Positions 46,788 to 58,648 of a stretch of 64,000 bases of DNA are shown here, one piece after another. Source of the stretch: Doris montereyensis (Eukaryota; Mollusca; Gastropoda; Nudibranchia; Dorididae); assembly GCA_037039925.1 (NCBI GenBank), contig JAXRKP010000472.1:152501-216500 (forward strand). The letters run 5' to 3'. Below the pieces are notes generated by a model. That model was not told where the DNA came from and ran no database searches. It was given only the letters and a program-made list of their open reading frames with translations. Position numbers and translations under genes: made by a program. The number at the start of each line of letters is the position of its first letter. The first letter of the stretch is position 1.

Positions 46788-46802
46788 CTGATGATGATGA
46801 GA
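46735..46802. repeat. (GAT)n trinucleotide tract
   Basis: About 20 GAT/TGA units with one aag and one ctg interruption. Possibly the 3' tail of the retrotransposon fragment just upstream. Confidence 0.95.
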
Positions 46803-47214
46803 TGCAAATACAACGGTGTGCATAAACGACTGATATAGACTCATATTCATATAAACCTGTAGACGACAACATTCATACTTGCATATTGCATTTCCATTTT
46901 CAGTAATTGTATGCCTATGTCCACTTTCGTGAATAACGAGACAGACAGAAAATCCTAGGTATTAAATGGAAATCATGTTTCCTGAAAAGTGTGAAAATGA
47001 TATGATGAAAATTCGCCACGTTTACAATCGTTTGAAATTTGAAATTCCCAAAGCCAGGAGTGCGAAAGTCAATGGTTTTTGACATTTTTCTCTAAATGAC
47101 ATAACTGTAATTTATGTACACTATCGAAACGATCCCATTAATTACACAGTCCCTCAAGAACTCATGAAACAAGGAGCACAGATTAATAAAAATAATTAGT
47201 AAGAATAATAAGTG
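46803..47214. other. No recognisable feature
   Basis: AT-rich spacer between retrotransposon fragments. No coding or repeat signal seen. Confidence 0.4.
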
Positions 47215-48770
47215 AAAATGTAGATATCTCAATGGAAGAAGTCCAAACAGCTATCAGAAAGGTTAAGCTGGGAAAAGCCCCGGAATAGATCAAGTTTATC
47301 CAGAAATGATTAAAAAGCAGGGGAGAGAGACAACGAAACGACTGTATGCAGTTTGTCAACACGTATGGAAGTTATAACAATAACAGGTGCCAGGTGGCTG
47401 GAAACAGGGAACAACCGTATCACTACACAAGAAAGGACCAACTATGGAATGCTATAACTACAGAGGGATATCACTACTAGCGTACTAGAGAAAATCTATG
47501 CCAGGATACTAGAAACGAGACTGAGGAAAAGAGTAGAAGATTAGATTGAAGAACATCATAGCGGATTCAGACAAGGAAAAAAGTGTACATGATCACATAT
47601 TTACAATTAGACAAATGGATAGAAAAGTTCCTTGGGGGGGGGACATTGACTTGCACGTCTGTTTTATTGACCTAGGAAAGACATTTGACACTGTGAGGAG
47701 GGATGAACTGTGGCATTTTAGAACATAATGTAGAGCAAATTTGATAGAAGGTATAAATAGAAGTGTTTACAATAAAACAACTTGTGTAGTGCAAGTAGCT
47801 GGAAACGTATCTGGAGAATTTGATGTAGATATAGGAGTTAGACAGGGATGTATTTTGAACCTTTTTTTATTTATCACATTCATGGATTCATTTGCAAAGG
47901 AATTCAATAATGAAGAAAAAATATGTATGTATTTGGAAACTCTAACCAGCAAACCTATCAATGTTTCATTTGCCTGCGATTTGGCTTTATTTGGAAAATT
48001 AGAAAGTGACTTACAGTATGATATCAGTAATGAACTAAGTAAAAGAGGATTGAAAGTAAATGCAAATAAAATAAGAAAAAAATGCTAGCAACTAGGGCAA
48101 CTAAAACACAAAGTCTTAAAACGGGCAAGGCTAGATAAGAATAAGTTAAGAACTACAATTACTTAGGAGTAATGATTGCCTCAGAGGGAAAACTAGAGAA
48201 GAAATATTCGAGTGAATCCAAAAGACAATGAAAATATATAACCAACTAGGATAGGCATTCATAGGTAAACAAGAATTGTCAACAAAAACCAAAATGACAG
48301 TATCTTATTGTCTACTTTCGTGTATGGCAGTGGAACCTGGAACTTAGACGGTAAGGTATACAGTAGAGTACAAGCCGCTGAAATGAATATCTTAGAAGAG
48401 TAGTAGGGAAAACTAAAAAAGACAACAAAAAAAGAAACAACAATAAGAGATGAAATCAAACCAGATGGCATAAAAACTAAAATAAAAGTAAATCAACCTA
48501 GATGGTTTTTGGCCATTTAAATTGAATGAATGATATGAGAATAGCTACATGGTGTACAATGCTTAAAACAAGGTAAGAGATCAAAGGGAGACCTCGGAGA
48601 AACTGGGCAGAAGATATACGATAAGCACTAAAGCAAAGATATTTAACCTTGACAGAAGGAAACAGAAAATCCCAGAACAGGGTTGCTTGAAAAGATCATT
48701 TCGGGTATGTGAACCAATACACCGAAAGGTAGAATGGGAACTGATAAACAAAGAAAGCTTCCAAAAATTC
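47215..48770 (+). mobile_element. RTE-like retrotransposon, 5'-truncated (copy D)
   Basis: The only RTE-like copy on +. It reads VDISMEEVQTAIRKVKLGKA, then with many frame breaks HVCFIDLGKTFDTVRRDELW, EFDVDIGVRQGCILNLFLF, and a mutated active site FACD (47969-47980) where FADD is expected. The C-terminus carries GNLNLDG-type and EPIHRKVEWELINKE blocks near 48715-48755. Clearly dead and older than copies A-C. Confidence 0.88.
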
Positions 48771-48819
48771 AACAACCTCTGGGAGGACGCTCAACCCTGG
48801 ATACCCATCAATAAGAAAG

Positions 48820-49015
48820 GGGAGGGAGAGATGGCTCCCGAGACCCGACTGTGGGTGTCTGTCTTAACGGTGAAATGGGGAAGCTTAAAAGGAAAGCAGC
48901 CATTTACCACCAGGGGCGAATGGTAAATAAAATTCACTGTGTAAACTCGTACCTCGCTGCTATTGCTAAGGATTCTCTCAGAACTCACAGCTTTCACGTG
49001 CTTTCGATGATGTGA
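48820..49015 (+). mobile_element. Non-LTR 3' end fragment, same family as 14120-14380
   Basis: agatggctcccgagacccga, accaccaggggcgaatggta, attcactgtgtaaactcgta and cacgtgctttcgatgatg align with 14210-14400. The short open stretch (TRLWVSVLTVKWGSLKGKQP) resembles the end of zinc-knuckle Jockey-like ORFs only weakly. Confidence 0.4.
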
Positions 49016-49035
49016 TGAAGACGCTCCGTTTGACG

Positions 49036-49570
49036 TCATTGATGACCTTGATTGCCGTAACCCACTGCTTGATTTAGTGGTTGGGACATTGTTTCTGAGG
49101 CAAACGTTTCGTGATGTATGATGCAGTGTGTGCCTACCACATTTTGATTCTTTCGCTTGACCAGTTCTACGAATCCAGATGTCGCAATAAGCACAGCAGG
49201 AGCTCCATCCGCGCAGACACTGACAGGTTTCTTCCAGTCCAGTCTTTCGATCTCAAAGAATCCTCCACGAGCTTCAGAACATTGGACGGCAGAAAAGAAA
49301 TTCTCCATCGATAGCCTGGTCGTGGATAAACCGCACACACACCATACGTTGGGAGAGGTTTCCAACGTCAACAGACTCGACCAATTGAATTCCAAACACG
49401 GGCGGAGCTTTGATCTGTGCGATGAGTTGAGACTGTTTATCGCACGACAAATCAACAATGCGAGAGTTGACGGTGTCATGGGATAAGGAGACCTGCTTCA
49501 CCTTTGAGACCGCCGATTCGTTTAGCAGAATGTCAGCGCAGTCAACATAATCGAGGCACGTTGTTAGTTT
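49036..49570 (-). pseudogene. hAT-transposase-derived fragment, ZBED5/FAM200-like
   Basis: On -, LSHDTVNSRIVDLSCDKQSQ and FGIQLVESVDVGNLSQRMVC (49475-49350) are followed, after a frame change near 49315, by KPVSVCADGAPAVL and GFVELVKRKNQNVVGTHCII (about 49250-49150), then HHETFASETM. CADGAPA and GTHCIIHxE are hallmark blocks of the hAT-like catalytic domain in ZBED5/FAM200 proteins. Only about 150 codons of a roughly 600-residue protein remain. It may be a decayed hAT transposon or a processed copy of a domesticated gene. Confidence 0.8.
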
Positions 49571-49574
49571 TGTT

Positions 49575-49606
49575 TTGTTTGATTTGTTTTGTTTTGTTTT
49601 GTTTTA
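49575..49606. repeat. (GTTTT)n tract
   Basis: Short pentanucleotide run gttttgttttgttttgtttt with flanking variants. Confidence 0.9.
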
Positions 49607-49656
49607 GCGGGAAGTGGGATGGGTTTGGGTGTGTGATGATTCCCCATCAGGGGAAT

Positions 49657-49762
49657 TCCCCCGTGGTTAAAAACCACTGCACCCTAAGTATTAAAACATA
49701 TACAAAACCACTGCACCCTAAGTATTAAAACATATACAAAACCACTGCACCCTAAGGACGTG
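49657..49762. repeat. 34-bp tandem repeat, three units
   Basis: accactgcaccctaagtatt plus aaaacatatacaaa occurs three times, the last unit truncated at ccctaag. Confidence 0.93.
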
Positions 49763-50650
49763 CTTAGTGTGTGCCCTCCCAAACAGAGTAATTAGGATCA
49801 AACTACACAACCGTCCAATTATACAAACAATTCAATATGATTACCTTTCGGGCGCAGGTACAGGTATGGAACTAATTTACTGTTGGCGAATTGCGATCTG
49901 GCGTTAAATGCCCGAGTAGATAGAAATCAATTAACTTGCACAAAGCATCACTGAATTATTATTGGCCTAGTTCCTGGTGTGACATTTTGCAAAATTATAT
50001 CGTAAGTGAAATAAAATTGTTACTATCCATTTATATCGCAATTTGCAATAGAACGGTACTCTGTAAAGTGAACAGATGCCAAATGTTCACAGTATAAATT
50101 ATCGACAATTTAATACGTAGGCACCTACTTATATGGTTTTCTTACTTAATTCTTCCCTGTCATAATTAGTTTTTCTTTCTTTGTACACAGAAGTTTATCC
50201 CTGCGGGTTGTAATTTGTTTGATGTTTTAAGGGAAGGAAGAAAACTCTGAATGGTCGATGAATTATCATTTATCATAGGGAAAGGAAATAATGATAATTG
50301 ACTATCAGTTTTGTTCGAGCTTTATGTTCTTTCATGTCTTCTTTGCCCTACACCAAACTTTGAAGACATTACATACAGCCTTTATATAGCCACTCTCACT
50401 CTCAGACTTCATCTCAACTTTCACACAAAATTCAAGACAGGGCATTTGTCTTTCCGATCGCCTTCAAGTATGTAATGACACTAATGTATACACTGTACTA
50501 TGTCTATTGCATTCTCTTGCTGTGAATATACGTTTTCCTATCCACACCGAAACTCTAACGAAAAGTGGACATTTTTGATTTTGAAATTGGTTAAAGTCAC
50601 CAGGCTTTTTATTTTGAATTTAAAAGATACAAACAAAAGTAGTGGTAATA
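49763..50650. other. No confident feature
   Basis: AT-rich. One short open stretch after a strong pyrimidine tract and AG (50199) reads KFIPAGCNLFDVLREGRKL then stop. It could be a terminal exon, but I cannot assign it and see no partner exon. Confidence 0.3.
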
Positions 50651-50653
50651 TAA

Positions 50654-50822
50654 ATGTCACTGTCACTGTCACTGTCACTGTCACTGTCACTGTCACTGTC
50701 ACTGTCACTGTCACTGTCACTGTCACTGTCACTGTCACTGTCACTGTCACTGTCACTGTCACTGTCACTGTCACTGTCACTGTCACTGTCACTGTCACTG
50801 TCACTGTCACTGTCACTGTCAC
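50654..50822. repeat. (CACTGT)n hexanucleotide, about 28 units
   Basis: A pure hexamer run in units of tgtcac. It encodes spurious Val-Thr repeats in one frame. Perfect homogeneity implies recent expansion or assembly of a longer tract. Confidence 0.98.
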
Positions 50823-52680
50823 AGAAGTTGTCAAGGCTTCACGCTATTTTTTTTTTTATCAATAAAGAATTTTTGATGGCCGACTGGGGGAAAGAAAGTA
50901 GTCTACATCGCCAGTTGCTCTGTTTGATTAAACAGAGGTCACATTTTTTAAAAATGACAACAAATTATTTCAAATTCGATTTTACGTGACGTAAAAAAAT
51001 ACCAACTAGTTGTTAAAATTAGGGAAAATTGCAATTTATTGTAGAAAAAGTCGAAAATTTGCGGCCGCGATTTGCCATTTGCGGCCACAATTTTCCGCGG
51101 GGGCATGTAGATCTAGTCGGCGACACAGGTTGTACAAGGTTTAGTTGCTCCTTCAACGTTTGGTTGCTGTGGATAAATATTTACTCTTACTATTTACTTT
51201 ATGAATCTTACTTATTGACTCTTACTGTCAGTTTTAAGCTCTTATTTATCGATTTTACTGAATTTACTAAATATTTATTTCTTATATCGGTATGTACAAT
51301 AATGCAATTTTTAAAAAGAAATATATTAAGGAATGACACCTATTTAGAAAGGCTATTTAGACATTTATACTATATTATGAATGGAAGTGTTTAAACGATT
51401 TTTGTATCTGTGATAATAATTTACAAAGATTTTAAAACATATCCATATTCATATTTATACAACATAATCATTATGATTTTGCGTTGTCCATATCCACAAA
51501 GCACCGCTTTTGTAATGTATTGATGTTAATTGTGAAATAAAGAATGAAAGAGAGAATGAAAGTGAAAGAGATGAATTGTATTGTAATTGATTCATGTTGA
51601 TTTGAAACGTGACCAGAGTAAAATTTGCTTTTGGACAAATAAAAACATCTTATCTTATCTTATCTTATTTTCCTATGGTTTTGTTGTGAATTTTTTTTTC
51701 TAATCAGTGTTTATCCATACACCGGAAAATAGAATGAGATTTGATAAAGAAAGCAGTGTTAACGTTTAAACACTTTTGTTAAAAATATATCTGATAGTTT
51801 GTTTTCTTAAAATCCTCTGTAGTCGAAATCGCTTGACATTTCACTTTCAATTATCTGTGACAGGTGGAGACCTCATCAATCTCTCTCCTTTCTTGTTTGG
51901 AATTTAACAACACAATGTGATTCTAGCACTTGAAGGGAAATCAGTGAACGAGGTTAGAGTGCCGTGGCACCAACTTGTGTAGGCCTTACGCAACCTAAAC
52001 CAGTTCTTTATTTTTTTCATTTCAATTCTATAATCATATTATTATACCTCTATGAACAGTAAACAAAACAACCCATATAATAATAAGTATGAATTTCAAA
52101 GATGGCTGTGATTTAAAATTTGAATTCTGTAAAAAAGAATGTCAATACTAAACAGGTGAATTAATGCTGTGTCAATCTTTATATTAAAGTTAAAGGGATT
52201 CCCAGCGTGGAGTAATTTTTTCAACTCACAAAAATTAGACTAACGAGATTACGGATTTCATATCTATTTATAACTAGTTTCGCCCCGCTAACTTTGTGTT
52301 TCTCTGTCACGTCTGCTTGAATCCCTTTCCTTTAACTGTGGAAAGCTTTAAGAGCCATTGTTCGATGATTATTGTACTGAATCAGGACTGAATGGTTTAA
52401 ATAAGACTTGAAAGATTTCATTGTCTGCCATTTTGATATAGAAATACTCCGTCGCTAAGGTGTACGTCTAAAATTAAATGACGATGTATCTAGATCTAGT
52501 CCTGTTTTAGGAAAGGTCTTGATTGGCTGAGAGAGGTAGAAGTGCATTATGAAAAATAAGTGTGCAATATGAACTCATAATGCACGGTAGAAAACCAATG
52601 GGAAAGGGGTTTAATAATAAGTATTGACCAATTCGTGTTGCATTGTGGTACCTACCCGAATGGTGTGTTACCTGAATATA
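50823..52680. other. No gene; one possible retroelement tail
   Basis: AT-rich. At about 51640-51672 acatcttatcttatcttatc forms a (CTTAT)n end like that of some SINE/LINE 3' tails, preceded by gacaaataaa. Otherwise no recognisable coding exon or structure on either strand. Confidence 0.4.
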
Positions 52681-52684
52681 CAAC

Positions 52685-53215
52685 AGAGGGTGTGTTGTCT
52701 GAATATCCAGCACACGGTCTGTTGTCTGAATATCCAGTAAACGATGTGTTGTCTGAATATCCAGTAAACGATGTGTTGTCTGAATATCCAGTAAACGATG
52801 TGTTGTCTGAATATCCAGTAAACGATGTGTTGTCTGAATATCCAGCACACGGTCTGTTGTCTGAATATCCAGCACACGGTCTGTTGTCTGAATATCCAGT
52901 AAACGATGTGTTGTCTGAATATCCAGTAAACGATGTGCTGTCTGAATATCCAGCACACGGTCTGTTGTCTGAATATCCAGTAAATGATGTGTTGTCTGAA
53001 TATCCAGCACACGGTGTGTTGTCTGAATATCCAGCACACGGTGTGTTGTATGAATAGCCAGTAAACGATGTGTTGTCTGAATATCCAGCACACGGTGTGT
53101 TGTATGAATAGCCAGTAAACGATGTGTTGTCTGAATATCCAGCACACGGTGTGTTGTATGAATAGCCAGTAAACGATGTGTTGTCTGAATATCCAGCACA
53201 CGGTGTGTTGTATGA
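52685..53215. repeat. 27-bp minisatellite with higher-order structure
   Basis: Units are gtgttgtctgaatatcca plus either gtaaacgat (type A) or gcacacggt (type B). The left part mixes A and B irregularly. From about 53000 the array settles into a 54-bp dimer in which B is followed by a variant gtgttgtatgaatagcca. The 27-bp period gives spurious ORFs on both strands (DIQTTHRLL-type). Confidence 0.97.
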
Positions 53216-53306
53216 AATCGTCACACTGTCATAAATCTTCCACGTAATTTTTGTTTTTGAATACGGCTGAATAACAAATTATGGTCAATTTTCTTATCTT
53301 CAGAAA

Positions 53307-54403
53307 ATGGATACAGTCACAACTGCCTCTGCACAAAGTGCCAACCTTTCATCTTACAGTGCAATGCTTATATTACCCGGGCACGTTGCGGCTTCAGGCG
53401 ATATTCTCACTCAGACACAATCTAATCTGGTGACAAAATTTTTTTTGGATTCCGGTTCCTCATAAGTTTGGAAGGAATCCTGACCAATGTTTTGATCATT
53501 CGAACATTTTTAAGAATTGGTTTAAAAGACAGTGTTACAATACTATTTTTCAATCTGGCCATCTCTGATCTCATGATTCTTGTCTTAGCGTTGCTGAACT
53601 CCATAGCCTCCCTTCTTTATGTCCTTCACCAAGACTTACGCTTTCGTCTCGAGGTGAATATGTATTACGTCCAGATTTTCTGTATTATAATTGGGCGACC
53701 TTTTAGTGACGTGACGCTATTTTCAACTGCATTTCTTGCCATTCAAAGGTGTCTGTGTGTGGCTTTGCCCCTGCAGTTTAGAGGAGTGTTCACACGAGCC
53801 AGAACAGTGGCTAGTTTGCTTATTATATGGGCCTTTTGTCTCATATGCTTTGGAATATCTGTTTCACAATACGGGCTAAGAAAACTACGATATCAAATAC
53901 AAATTCGTCTGTGATTACTATGTTCTTTAAACCTACATACAAAGATGTAATTGTGTTTCTTGATGTCGTACTAGGGGTCATTGGTACCATGTCATGTCAA
54001 GTTATCGTTCTCTTGTGTGTTTTCATCATGGCGCGAAGTCTGAAGAAATCCATAGAGTTCCACCAAACGGCCTCATCCATCACAATACAAAACGTGGAAC
54101 TAAGGAATGATAAAAAAACCCAGTCTGCTGACACTAAAGCTGGTGGTTTGAAACAAAGACAAGCTACCTTTCAAGTCACTCTTGTGTGTAATTTTCCTGA
54201 TCACAAGTGCACCCTATCTAATAACAGCCATTGCTGCGTTTATAGTACCAGAGCTAGGACTGTACAGAAGATATCATTACATGTATACTACGTACTTCAC
54301 CATTAGGCTGACTATTGAAAGCATCAACTCGGCTGTCAATTTCTTTGTTTATTACAAGTTTAATTCTAAATTCAAAGAGTTTTGCTTTCAAAAGAGGAAT
54401 TAA
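53307..54403 (+). pseudogene. Class A GPCR, gastropod chemosensory-receptor-like, frameshifted
   Basis: A seven-helix receptor related to gastropod chemosensory receptors; it would sense a ligand and couple to G proteins at the membrane. The ATG at 53307 follows a pyrimidine-AG. Frame changes near 53440 (a run of eight T), 53890 and 54188 separate the parts. TM1-2 show LKDSVTILFFNLAISDL. TM3 ends FLAIQRCLCVALPLQF, so QRC replaces DRY. TM5 is DVIVFLDVVLGVIG. TM6-7 end INSAVNFFVYYKFNSKF with stop at 54401-54403. All helices survive, so either a young pseudogene or a functional gene with assembly indels. Confidence 0.82.
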
Positions 54404-55064
54404 CGGAATGGGAAAATTTTAAATTATTTGCAGAATTTCATGGGAGGTAATTGCGTCACAGAGTGAAAAGGGGGATGGAGTGGGGACGGGGGTGGGGGGA
54501 GGGAGGGGGACAGATGTCTTTGGACGCCATACGTTTGCCAGTTAGCGGGCACCAAAATATCCAGAGAGACCAATTCCAAACGAGTCTCAATATTGCTTTA
54601 AAAATAATTGGAACCTTCGATCCTTCGTTTGGAAGATGACTGGCCGCTGTACCCCACGTCGATTGTCAGATTGTCACACATCTCTTCTTAATCAGTTTGG
54701 TGCCGTGTCAAGAGTACACACCACCAATATCCACATTTGTGTGCATAACAATATTGAGGCAAGATAAACCTTTTGTTTGGTTCCGACGAAGATTGGAATG
54801 AGTCTAAAGCTAGATTTATCTTCTAACCATTACATTCCCACCACAGAGACCAAGCAGCTTTACTTCAAATAAATTACATATTACATGTATATGTATTTAA
54901 AGTAAAAGACATAACTTGGCGTAAGAATTCGAGGGAAGGATGAGATGTGGACAAACATGGGAGTGAAAGAAAAATGTAACAAAGTGAAAGTTGTAAGTTG
55001 ACCACCTGGTTTCTTCAGGTTTCTGCTGCTTCCTATGAGTGAAAGGCGTCTGGGCTTAGCATGC
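54404..55064. other. No recognisable feature
   Basis: Downstream flank of the receptor. A short G-rich run (54478-54510) and AT-rich sequence, with no coding or repeat signal. Confidence 0.4.
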
Positions 55065-55290
55065 CACTGTCTACGACTCAAATGGAATGGCATGTGCATT
55101 TGTGTATTTGTAAAATAAATCTACGATTCAAATGGAATGGCTTGTGCATTTTTTAAGTAAATCTACGACTCAAATGGAATGGCTTGTGTATTTGTAAAGT
55201 AAATCTACGATTCAAATGGAATGGCTTGTGAATTTTTAAAGTAAATCTACGACTCAAATGGAATGGCTTATGAATTTTTAAAGTAAATTC
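55065..55290. repeat. 42-bp tandem repeat, about five units
   Basis: tctacgactcaaatggaatg plus gcttgtgaatttttaaagta repeats with minor length variation. Confidence 0.93.
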
Positions 55291-55334
55291 AAAAAAAGGA
55301 AGAAACTTGTGTGGTGAACATACCAGAGATGCAG

Positions 55335-55490
55335 GACTTGGTGCGGAGGCTGACATGAACCGTATTATGAAACGTGATCTAGACAGATTATAAGAAGAAA
55401 TGAGACAAAGGTTCAGTCGTTTCAGTGAGCTGAATCAAGATTTTGGTTTGCTACTGGATGTCACCACTTTGTTGTCAGGGACTGTAGTGT
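55335..55490 (+). pseudogene. hAT/ZMYM1-like C-terminal fragment (tentative)
   Basis: Reads GAEADMNRIMKRDLDRL, one in-frame stop, then EEMRQRFSRFSELNQDFGLL and LDVTTLL. This resembles the segment in ZMYM1-like/DUF4371 hAT-derived proteins where an E-x-RF helix precedes FxFLLD. It is short and ends where the repeat-bearing element begins. Confidence 0.4.
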
Positions 55491-55494
55491 AGAT

Positions 55495-56785
55495 CCAAAT
55501 GTTGACGGAGACAATATAGTAACACCAAGACTCGATTAATAATTATAACAAGGCTACTTATTATATCAACAGTCGGCAATCAATAAACAGGTGAAGCAAG
55601 AACAAATATATCTAATCTAAGCTGGCATAAGCAAGACGTGGTTCTAGCACTACACTTCTTGTTGATATCTCTCCCTATCATAGGTGGCAAGACGTGGTTC
55701 TAACACTACACTTCTTGTTGATATCTCTCCCTATCATAGGTAGCAAGACATGGTTCTAGCACTGTTGTTTCTTGTTGATATCTTCCCTATCTTACTACAA
55801 GACGTGGTTCTAGCACTACACTTGTGATATCTCTCCTATCTTAGGTAGCAAGACGTGGTTCTAGCACTACACTTCTTGTTGATATCTCTCCCTATCATAG
55901 GTAGCAATATATGATTCTAGCACTACACTTCTTGTTGATATCTCTCCCTATCTTAGGTAGCAAGACATGGTTCTAGCACTACACTTCTTGTTGATATCTC
56001 TCCCTATCATAGGTAGCAATATATGATTCTAGCACTACACTTCTTGTTGATATCTCTCCCTATCATAGGTAGCAATATATGATTCTAGCACTACACTTCT
56101 TGTTGATATCTCTCCCTATCATAGGTAGCAAGATATGATTCTAGCACTACACTTCTTGTTGATATCTCTCCCTATCTTAGGTAGCAAGACATGGTTCTAG
56201 CACTACACTTCTTGTTGATATCTCTCCCTATCATAGGTAGCAAGCAAGATACTTCTTGTTGATTCAATAACTGATTGTTTTCTACACTTCTTGTTGATAT
56301 CTCTCCCTATCATAGGTAGCAAGACATGGTTCTAGCACTACACTTCTTGTTGATATCTCTCCCTATCATAGGTAGCAATATATGATTCTAGCACTACACT
56401 TCTTGTTGATATCTCTCCCTATCATAGGTAGCAATATATGATTCTAGCACTACACTTCTTGTTGATATCTCTCCCTATCATAGGTAAACCCCGCTACTTA
56501 TAGTGGGGAACTAGGATATTTCTAGAATCGGAAATTTCCACACCATGCTAAACACTTCGACACACTTCGATACCGTTCTACAAAAAATTCTCTCTTTCCA
56601 GATATAAACGAATATATACGAGGGCAGACCAAAACGATTACGTCACAAACTCAATATGGGTTTTACACACACTAAAATTGAGTACGTTAAAGGTTTACCT
56701 TCACTAGAGGAATCCCCTTACACAACTATAAGTAACTACATGTATGTACAATTGAAACCAAAAATGCACATTATTCTCACAACGT
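55495..56785. mobile_element. Minisatellite-bearing repeat element, copy 1 (possible LTR)
   Basis: The left flank (agtaacaccaagactcgatt, acaaggctact, acagtcggcaatcaat, gaagcaagaacaaat) and right flank (ctaggatatttctagaatcg, gaaatttccacac) match the flanks at 60850-60978 and 62310-62370. The interior 55631-56488 is a 56-bp array, not the 71-bp array of copy 2. Further similarity (cttacac...tatagtta...attgaaacc) reaches about 56755. Could be a solo LTR; target duplications were not found. Confidence 0.7.
55631..56488. repeat. 56-bp minisatellite, about 15 units
   Basis: The unit contains ggttctagcactacacttct, tgttgatatctctccctatc and ataggtagcaagacat. Variants agacatg/atatatga alternate. The unit is alignable to the 71-bp unit at 60979-62309 (gcactacacttcttgttgat against cactacatttttgtgtacat), so both arrays derive from one ancestral unit. 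Confidence 0.96.
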
Positions 56786-57119
56786 GATGATAATGATGAT
56801 GAATAACTTTATTACGGTAGGAGATTCTTAACTGCAGGATTCTCTTTGGACAACGGCAGTGCCAGTCCACTGCCAGATTGTGGCTCTGGTGGCCCTAAGT
56901 GGCCCTAAGGCACATTTTGATAGGTGGCCTGAAAATATAGATATTTTGAGCTCGCTGATAAAACGAAGAAACTTAAATTGAGTAACAGAGAATTCATTGC
57001 AACTACAGAAGAGTCATTGTAAAAACATAAATAAATTCTTAAAAAGTAAAAAATATGTTTCATAGTACTGGTATCGCTAACACCAGAAGATGACATTAGC
57101 TAGATTATAAGTCGGTGCG
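56786..57119. other. No recognisable feature
   Basis: Spacer between two arrays. A short (GAT)n near 56787-56803 and unremarkable sequence. Confidence 0.4.
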
Positions 57120-57129
57120 CCCGACCCGC

Positions 57130-57718
57130 CTGCAAATTCGTCAGTTATTTTTTAAAGCCAATTTTATGTAGCATTCTTTTCCAATGAAATTCGTCAGTTA
57201 TTTTTAAAAATTTTATGTAGTTATTCTTTTGTCAGTTATTTTTTAAAGCCAATTTTATGTAATTCTTTTCCAATGAAATTTGTCAGTTATTTTTTAAAGC
57301 CAATTTTATGTAGCATTCTTTTCCAATGAAATTCGTCAGTTATTTTTTAAAGCCAATTTTATGTAGCATTCTTTTCCAATGAAATTCGTCAGTTATTTTT
57401 AAAGCATTAAATTTTCCAATGAAATTTTATTTTTTAAAGCCAATTTTGTAGCATTCTTTTCCAATGAAATTTGTCAGTTATTTTTTAAAGCCAATTTTAT
57501 GTAGCATTCTTTTCCAATGAAATTCGTCAGTTATTTTTTAAAGCCAATTTTATGTAGCATTCTTTTCCAATGAAATTCAGTTATTTCATTCTTTTCCAAT
57601 GAAATTCGTCAGCACTTTAGTTATTTTTTAAAGCCAATTTTATGTAGCATTCTTTTCCAATGAAATTCGTCAGTTATTTTTTAAAGTCAATTTTATGTAG
57701 CATTCTTTTCCAATGCAG
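57130..57718. repeat. 53-bp minisatellite, about 11 units
   Basis: The unit contains aaattcgtcagttatttttt, aaagccaattttatgtagca and ttcttttccaatg. Several units carry internal deletions (near 57195, 57400 and 57580). Confidence 0.96.
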
Positions 57719-58000
57719 AGAAGTGCCAGTGTACGAAGACTTTGTTGACCCATCGTTGATCGCTCAACATCTTTAAGTTTAACTTTTTAGCTGTGAAAAG
57801 AGTGTTCGCCCTAGCAGTTTATGGCCCTTAAAGTTAAAGTTAAAGATAATTAAATTCGGAGTGCTTCACTGCTTGTTTCGTGTTCGGAAATGCATGATAA
57901 ACTCTAGTAGAGTGCAGGCTTTGAAACAGCACCTGGGCATGTCCACTTTCATCGAGTCTCAGCTCTTTGTTAAGGCAAACAGTGAGGCAAAGGGCATGTC

Positions 58001-58338
58001 GAAAGTGAAGGAAATGACATTGAATAATATTAAAGCCCCATAGGAACAAAGCTAAGACAAATACATGGAATAGACAGAAACAAAAACCTGGTTGCCTTGA
58101 GGATCGAACCCGCGACCTCTGCGTCCACACCCATCGCCTCGCCATGAAAGGAAAGTGTGCTGAGGAGTGAAGTAGCGCTTTCCTGTCATGGCGAGGCGAT
58201 GGATGTCGCCGCAGAAGTCGTGGGTTCAATCCTCATGGCGGCCAGGGTTTTTTTCTCTGTCTATTCCATGTACGGCATCTGTCTCGTCTTTGTTCCTGTG
58301 GAGCTTTAGTATTATTCAATGTCATTTCCTTCACTTTC
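58001..58338. mobile_element. Two family B SINEs fused as a palindrome
   Basis: The left arm (58001-58161) is the SINE in - orientation, the right arm (58174-58338) the same SINE in +. They face each other at their 5' parts across about 12 bp (gaggagtgaagt). Each arm has a B-box region (ggatcgaacccgcgacctct on the left complement; gggttcaatcctcatgg on the right), the tcatggcgaggcgatgg block and the tail gtcatttccttcactttc. Both lack the A-box head present at 41614. Arms differ by a number of substitutions and one indel. Confidence 0.85.
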
Positions 58339-58579
58339 AGCTCTTCATACCAGCGTGAAATTAACGAAATGCTGTGAAATCGGAAGACAATTCCTTCGAA
58401 TACACACCATACCAAAAACTATTGAAATAATTATGAACGTTGATATCTTCACCAGACATAGAGTCATATTCAGTCACTCTTCATCTGATCTGTGATGACA
58501 TAAAAGGTGTTGGCTTTCAATTGTTGTTGCCACGGCATCCTTTCCACCAGGGCAAATGTGGCATCTCCATCACTGACCA

Positions 58580-58648
58580 CTGACATGGACATGGACATGG
58601 ACATGGACATGGACATGGACACTGACATGGACACTGACATGGACACGC
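58580..58648. repeat. (GACATG)n hexanucleotide with GACACTGACATG variants
   Basis: Five pure gacatg units followed by gacactgacatg repeats. Short and probably polymorphic. It gives spurious Met-Asp or Met-Ser frames. Confidence 0.93.

Noticed and set aside
49111..49486. Two + strand ORFs opposite the hAT-derived fragment
   Set aside because: Antisense shadows of the conserved - strand coding sequence.
50500..50865. Val-Thr repeat protein
   Set aside because: Translation of a pure hexanucleotide; other frames give Ser-Leu repeats.
52507..53224. Three overlapping - strand ORFs with 9-residue repeats
   Set aside because: All frames are open because the unit is 27 bp; no unique sequence or conservation supports a protein.
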